This document shows positions 4,674 through 7,998 of a stretch of DNA of 7,998 nt, in pieces. This stretch comes from an uncultured Oscillospiraceae bacterium (GTDB lineage: Bacteria; Bacillota; Clostridia; Oscillospirales; Oscillospiraceae). Each line of letters starts with the position of its first letter. Position 1 is the stretch's first letter. A program made the position numbers and the translations under genes. The stretch is taken from contig CANQKJ010000097.1 in NCBI GenBank assembly GCA_947624465.1, forward strand, positions 1 to 7,998, in the 5' to 3' direction. The notes under the pieces were generated by a model that did no database searches, was not told the origin of the DNA, and was given only the letters and a program-made list of their open reading frames with translations.

Positions 4674-6761
4674 ATGGCGCTGACGGGAGAGACCCCCCTG
4701 ACCGACCTGCCGGGGGTGGGCCCGGCCCGGGGCAAAAAGCTGGAGAAGCTGGGCCTCCGCAAGTTGGGGGACCTGCTGTACCATCTGCCCCAGCGGTACG
4801 AGGACCGCCGGGAGTGCTTCAACCTCCGGGACGCGCCGGAGGACCGGCCCTGCTGCGTACACGCCATGGTGGCCTCCGCCCCCACGGTGAGCCGGGTCCG
4901 CAAGGGGTTGGAGCTGGTGAAGGTGAAGGCGGTGGACAGCTTCGGCGTCCTGCACCTCACCTTTTTCAACCAGACCTACATCCGAACGGCGCTCAAGCCG
5001 GGGGAGACCTACGTGTTCTACGGCACGGCGGAGCGCCAGGGCCGCGCCCGGTCCATGACCAACCCGGTGTTCGAAAAGGAGGGGACCGGCCGGGTCACGG
5101 GGCTCATCATGCCGGTGTACCCGCTGACGGCGGGCATCACCAACAATCTGCTCTCCGGCCTCGCCCGGCGGGCGGTGGAGGACTGCCTGGAGGGCCTGCC
5201 GGAATTCCTGCCGGAGCGGGTGCGGCTGGACCACGCCCTGTGCCAGGTGCGGTACGCCCGGAAAAACATCCACTTTCCCCCCAGCTGGGAGGAGCTGGCC
5301 ATCGCAAGGCGGCGGCTGGTGTTCGAGGAGCTGTTTACCCTCACCTGCGGCCTCTCTCTCCTGAAGGAGCGCCGGGAGCGGGGGGCGGGCCGGGTCCTCA
5401 GGGCGGACCCGGCGGAGTTCGCTGCCCTGCTGCCCTTCGCCCCCACGGGGGCCCAAAAGCGGGCCATGGAGGATATGGCGGCGGACTTTGCCTCCGGCCG
5501 GGTGATGAACCGGCTGGTCCAGGGGGACGTGGGCTCCGGCAAGACGGCGGTGGCCGCCTTCGGGGCCTGGGCGGCGGCCAAAAACGGCTGCCAGTGCGCC
5601 CTGATGGCCCCCACCGAGCTGCTGGCCGAGCAGCACGCCAAAACGCTGGACGCCCTGCTTTCCCCTGCCGGGGTGCGGGTGGCCCTGCTCACCGGGTCGG
5701 TGAAGGGACGGCCCCGGAAGGCCCTGCTGAACGCCCTGGCGGAGGGGGAGATCGACCTGGTGGTGGGTACCCACGCCCTGTTCTCCGAGGGGGTGGCCTA
5801 CAAGGATCTGGGGCTGGTGGTGGCCGACGAGCAGCACCGGTTCGGCGTGGCCCAGAGAGCGGCATTGGCCGAGAAGGGGAGCGGAATGGCGCCCCACGTA
5901 CTGGTCATGTCCGCCACCCCCATCCCCAGGACCCTGGCCCTCATCATCTACGGCGACCTGGATGTGTCGGTCATCGACGAGCTGCCCCCCGGCCGCACGC
6001 CGGTACAGACCTTCGCCGTGGGAGAGGACAAGCGGGCCCGGATGTACGGCTTTGTCCGCAGACAGGTCCAGGAGGGCCGGCAGGTATACATCGTCTGCCC
6101 CGCGGTGGAGGAGACGGACGACCTGCCCGCCTGGAACGACCTCTATTCCCCGCCCATGGACATGAAGGCGGTCACCACCTACGCCAAGGATTTGCAGGAA
6201 AAGGTGTTCCCCGACCTGCGTGTGGGGCTGGTCCACGGGAAGATGAAGCCCAGAGACAAGGAGACCGCCATGGCGGACTTCATGTCCGGAAAAACACAGG
6301 TTTTGGTGTCCACCACCGTCATCGAGGTGGGGGTGGACGTGCCCAACGCCTCCCTGATGGTGGTGGAGAACGCGGAGCGGTTCGGCCTGTCCCAGCTCCA
6401 TCAATTACGGGGCCGGGTGGGCCGGGGACGGCACCAGAGCTTCTGCGTGCTGGTGTCGGCCTCCAAAAGCGACACGTCAAGAGAGCGGCTGAGAGCCCTT
6501 TGCGCCACCAACGACGGGTTCCAGATCGCCGAGGAAGATTTGAGATTGCGGGGCCCCGGCGACTTTTTCGGCAAGCGGCAGCACGGCCTGCCCCAACTCA
6601 AAGTTGCGGACTTCGCCTCGGACATGGAGCTGCTGAAGGAGGCCAAGGGGGCCGCCGACGGGCTCATCGCCGCCGACCCGGACCTGTCCAAACCGGAGCA
6701 TAAGCCCCTGAAAGCGCAGATCCAAAGGCTGTTCGAGGAGAACGCGGAGCTGTTCAACTGA
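4674..6761 (+). CDS. recG: ATP-dependent DNA helicase RecG
   Basis: A superfamily 2 branch-migrating DNA translocase that reverses stalled replication forks and processes Holliday junctions and R- or D-loops. The 695 residues match the usual family length. The N-terminal part (about 1-160) contains a helix-hairpin-helix-like LTDLPGVGPARGKKLEKLG and the wedge OB-fold that splits the fork. The helicase core has Walker A GDVGSGKT (284-291), DEQH box (385-388), SATPIPRT (413-420), STTVIEVGVDVPNAS (546-560) and QLRGRVGRG (577-585). The C-terminal block EDLRLRGPGDFFGKRQHGLP (621-640) is the RecG-specific translocation region. All motifs are intact. The start is supported by GGGAGGTGAG (4661-4670), 3 bases before the ATG. 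The next gene begins 24 bases after the stop with no terminator, so the two are probably cotranscribed. Confidence 0.97.
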   Translation: MALTGETPLTDLPGVGPARGKKLEKLGLRKLGDLLYHLPQRYEDRRECFNLRDAPEDRPCCVHAMVASAPTVSRVRKGLELVKVKAVDSFGVLHLTFFNQTYIRTALKPGETYVFYGTAERQGRARSMTNPVFEKEGTGRVTGLIMPVYPLTAGITNNLLSGLARRAVEDCLEGLPEFLPERVRLDHALCQVRYARKNIHFPPSWEELAIARRRLVFEELFTLTCGLSLLKERRERGAGRVLRADPAEFAALLPFAPTGAQKRAMEDMAADFASGRVMNRLVQGDVGSGKTAVAAFGAWAAAKNGCQCALMAPTELLAEQHAKTLDALLSPAGVRVALLTGSVKGRPRKALLNALAEGEIDLVVGTHALFSEGVAYKDLGLVVADEQHRFGVAQRAALAEKGSGMAPHVLVMSATPIPRTLALIIYGDLDVSVIDELPPGRTPVQTFAVGEDKRARMYGFVRRQVQEGRQVYIVCPAVEETDDLPAWNDLYSPPMDMKAVTTYAKDLQEKVFPDLRVGLVHGKMKPRDKETAMADFMSGKTQVLVSTTVIEVGVDVPNASLMVVENAERFGLSQLHQLRGRVGRGRHQSFCVLVSASKSDTSRERLRALCATNDGFQIAEEDLRLRGPGDFFGKRQHGLPQLKVADFASDMELLKEAKGAADGLIAADPDLSKPEHKPLKAQIQRLFEENAELFN

Positions 6762-6785
6762 TTTCTTACGGAAGGAGGCGTCCCA

Positions 6786-7998
6786 ATGAAGCGGCTTGCG
6801 ATCGGTATGCTGGCCCATGTGGACTCGGGCAAGACCACCCTGACCGAGGCCATGCTGTACCGTGCCGGCAGCGTGCGGAAGCTGGGCCGGGTGGACCACG
6901 GGGACGCCTTTCTGGACACCGACGCGCTGGAGCGGGAGCGGGGCATCACCATCTTCTCCAAGCAGGCCATCCTGCGGCGGGGGGAGCTGGAACTGACCCT
7001 GCTGGACACCCCCGGCCACGTGGACTTTTCCGCCGAGATGGAGCGGACGCTCCAGGTGCTGGACTACGCCGTGCTGCTGGTGAGCGCCGCCGACGGCGTC
7101 CAGGGCCACACCGAGACCCTGTGGCGGCTGCTCTCCCGCCACGGGGTGCCCACCTTCCTGTTCGTCAACAAGATGGACCAGCCGGACACCGACGAGAACG
7201 CCCTCATGGAGCAGCTTCGGGCGCGGCTGTCCGGCGACTGCGCGGACTTCTCCGGCCCCTGGGAGGACGCGCTGGAGCGGGCCGCCCTCTGCGACGAGGG
7301 GCTGATGGAGCGCTACCTGGAGACCGGGGCGCTGTCCGACTTCGACCTGGCCGCCCTCATCGCCCAAAGAAAGCTGTTCCCGGTGTTCTTCGGCTCGGCG
7401 CTGAAGGTGGAGGGGGTGGACGGGCTGCTGGACGGCCTGGAGCGGTTCACCCTGGAGCCGGACTGGCCCGATGACTTTGCCGCCCGGGTGTTCAAGATCA
7501 CCCGGGATGAGAAAGGGGAGCGGCTCACCTGGATGAAGGTCACCGGCGGCTCATTGAAGGTCCGGGAGACCCTCCGGGCGGAGGACTGGGAGGAGAAGGT
7601 GACCCAGATCCGCCTTTACTCCGGCGTCAAATTCACCCCCGCGGACGAGGCCCCGGCGGGGACGGTATGCGCCCTCACCGGCCTGTCCCGGACCAGAGCG
7701 GGCCAGGGCCTGGGGGCGGAGGAGGACTGGGAGGGACCCGAACTGGAGCCGGTGCTCACCTGGCAGGTGCTGCCCCCGGAGGGAATGGACGTCCACACCC
7801 TGCTCTCCCAGCTCCGCGTTCTGGAGGAGGAGGATCCCCAGCTCCGGGTGGAGTGGAAGGAGGAGCTGGGGGAGATCCACGTCCGGCTCATGGGCGAGGT
7901 CCAGCTTGAGATCCTGTCCCGGGTGATGGCCCAGCGGTTCGGCACGGAAGTCACCTTCGGGCCGGGGAGCATCATCTACCTGGAGACCATCGCCGCCC
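6786..7998 (+). CDS. TetM-like translation-factor GTPase, 3'-truncated by window edge
   Basis: An EF-G-related ribosomal GTPase similar to the tetracycline ribosomal protection proteins (TetM/TetO/TetW, OtrA), which displace tetracycline from the 30S subunit. 404 codons are visible with no stop, against about 640 in TetM. GTPase motifs: G1 AHVDSGKTT (10-18; TetM has AHVDAGKTT), G2 RGITI (52-56), G3 DTPGH (74-78), G4 NKMD (128-131), G5 GSA (203-205). Domain II follows (about 230-300), then the start of domain III with GEVQLEILSRVMAQRFG (370-386), aligning to GKVQMEVISALLQEKYH of TetM. The start is set by AAGGAGG (6772-6778), 7 bases before the ATG. Base composition matches its neighbours, and it follows recG by 24 bases with no mobile-element signs, so it looks like a resident chromosomal gene. 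Whether it gives tetracycline resistance cannot be told; the domain IV loops that act on the drug site are outside the window. Confidence 0.9.
   Translation, partial: MKRLAIGMLAHVDSGKTTLTEAMLYRAGSVRKLGRVDHGDAFLDTDALERERGITIFSKQAILRRGELELTLLDTPGHVDFSAEMERTLQVLDYAVLLVSAADGVQGHTETLWRLLSRHGVPTFLFVNKMDQPDTDENALMEQLRARLSGDCADFSGPWEDALERAALCDEGLMERYLETGALSDFDLAALIAQRKLFPVFFGSALKVEGVDGLLDGLERFTLEPDWPDDFAARVFKITRDEKGERLTWMKVTGGSLKVRETLRAEDWEEKVTQIRLYSGVKFTPADEAPAGTVCALTGLSRTRAGQGLGAEEDWEGPELEPVLTWQVLPPEGMDVHTLLSQLRVLEEEDPQLRVEWKEELGEIHVRLMGEVQLEILSRVMAQRFGTEVTFGPGSIIYLETIAA

Noticed and set aside
4644..6404. 586-codon open frame on the - strand opposite recG
   Set aside because: Low-complexity composition-driven shadow of recG with no start signals.
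4814..6703. 629-codon open frame on the + strand within recG
   Set aside because: Frame-shifted shadow rich in Gly, Pro, Ala and Arg; the overlapping frame holds every RecG motif.
1..7998. CRISPR arrays, tRNA or rRNA genes, transposases
   Set aside because: No regularly spaced repeats, cloverleaf-forming segments, rRNA-like stretches or transposase motifs seen on either strand.

Overview
The window reads as a chromosomal segment of a GC-rich Firmicute, most likely a gut Oscillospiraceae-type clostridium (Flavonifractor/Lawsonibacter-like). The grounds are strong AGGAGG ribosome-binding sites, TTGACA/TATAAT promoters, RNase J and ComF homologues, and very GC-rich third codon positions. The genus is an inference. 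All protein-coding genes lie on the + strand.

Layout. (1) 1-1482: 3' part of glnS (glutaminyl-tRNA synthetase), lacking about 63 N-terminal codons, closed by a 16-bp hairpin terminator. (2) 1527-1805: a compact cassette with no recognised gene family. Two near-perfect sigma-70 promoters face each other, an imperfect inverted repeat begins near each predicted start site, and between them lies a 27-codon ORF with a near-ideal Shine-Dalgarno sequence that can be hidden in a hairpin. The leftward promoter would make an RNA antisense to that ORF. This is the organisation expected of a type I toxin-antitoxin-like sense/antisense RNA module, and it is the most interesting part of the window. (3) 1895-2721: a 59-residue Arc-type ribbon-helix-helix protein overlapping a comF-family gene by four bases. 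(4) 2736-4629: an extended -10 promoter, a 163-nt structured leader, the RNase J gene, and a 12-bp hairpin terminator. (5) 4615-7998: a promoter nested in that terminator, then recG, then 24 bases later a TetM-like translation-factor GTPase cut off by the right edge after 404 codons.

How the genes relate. Most are housekeeping: tRNA charging (GlnRS), RNA decay and processing (RNase J), replication-fork and recombination-intermediate remodelling (RecG), and a ribosome-directed GTPase. The ribbon-helix-helix/ComF pair looks translationally coupled. The cassette sits between two transcription units and is insulated on its left by a terminator that can work in both directions. Very long ORFs on the opposite strand of rnj and recG are composition artefacts and are not annotated.
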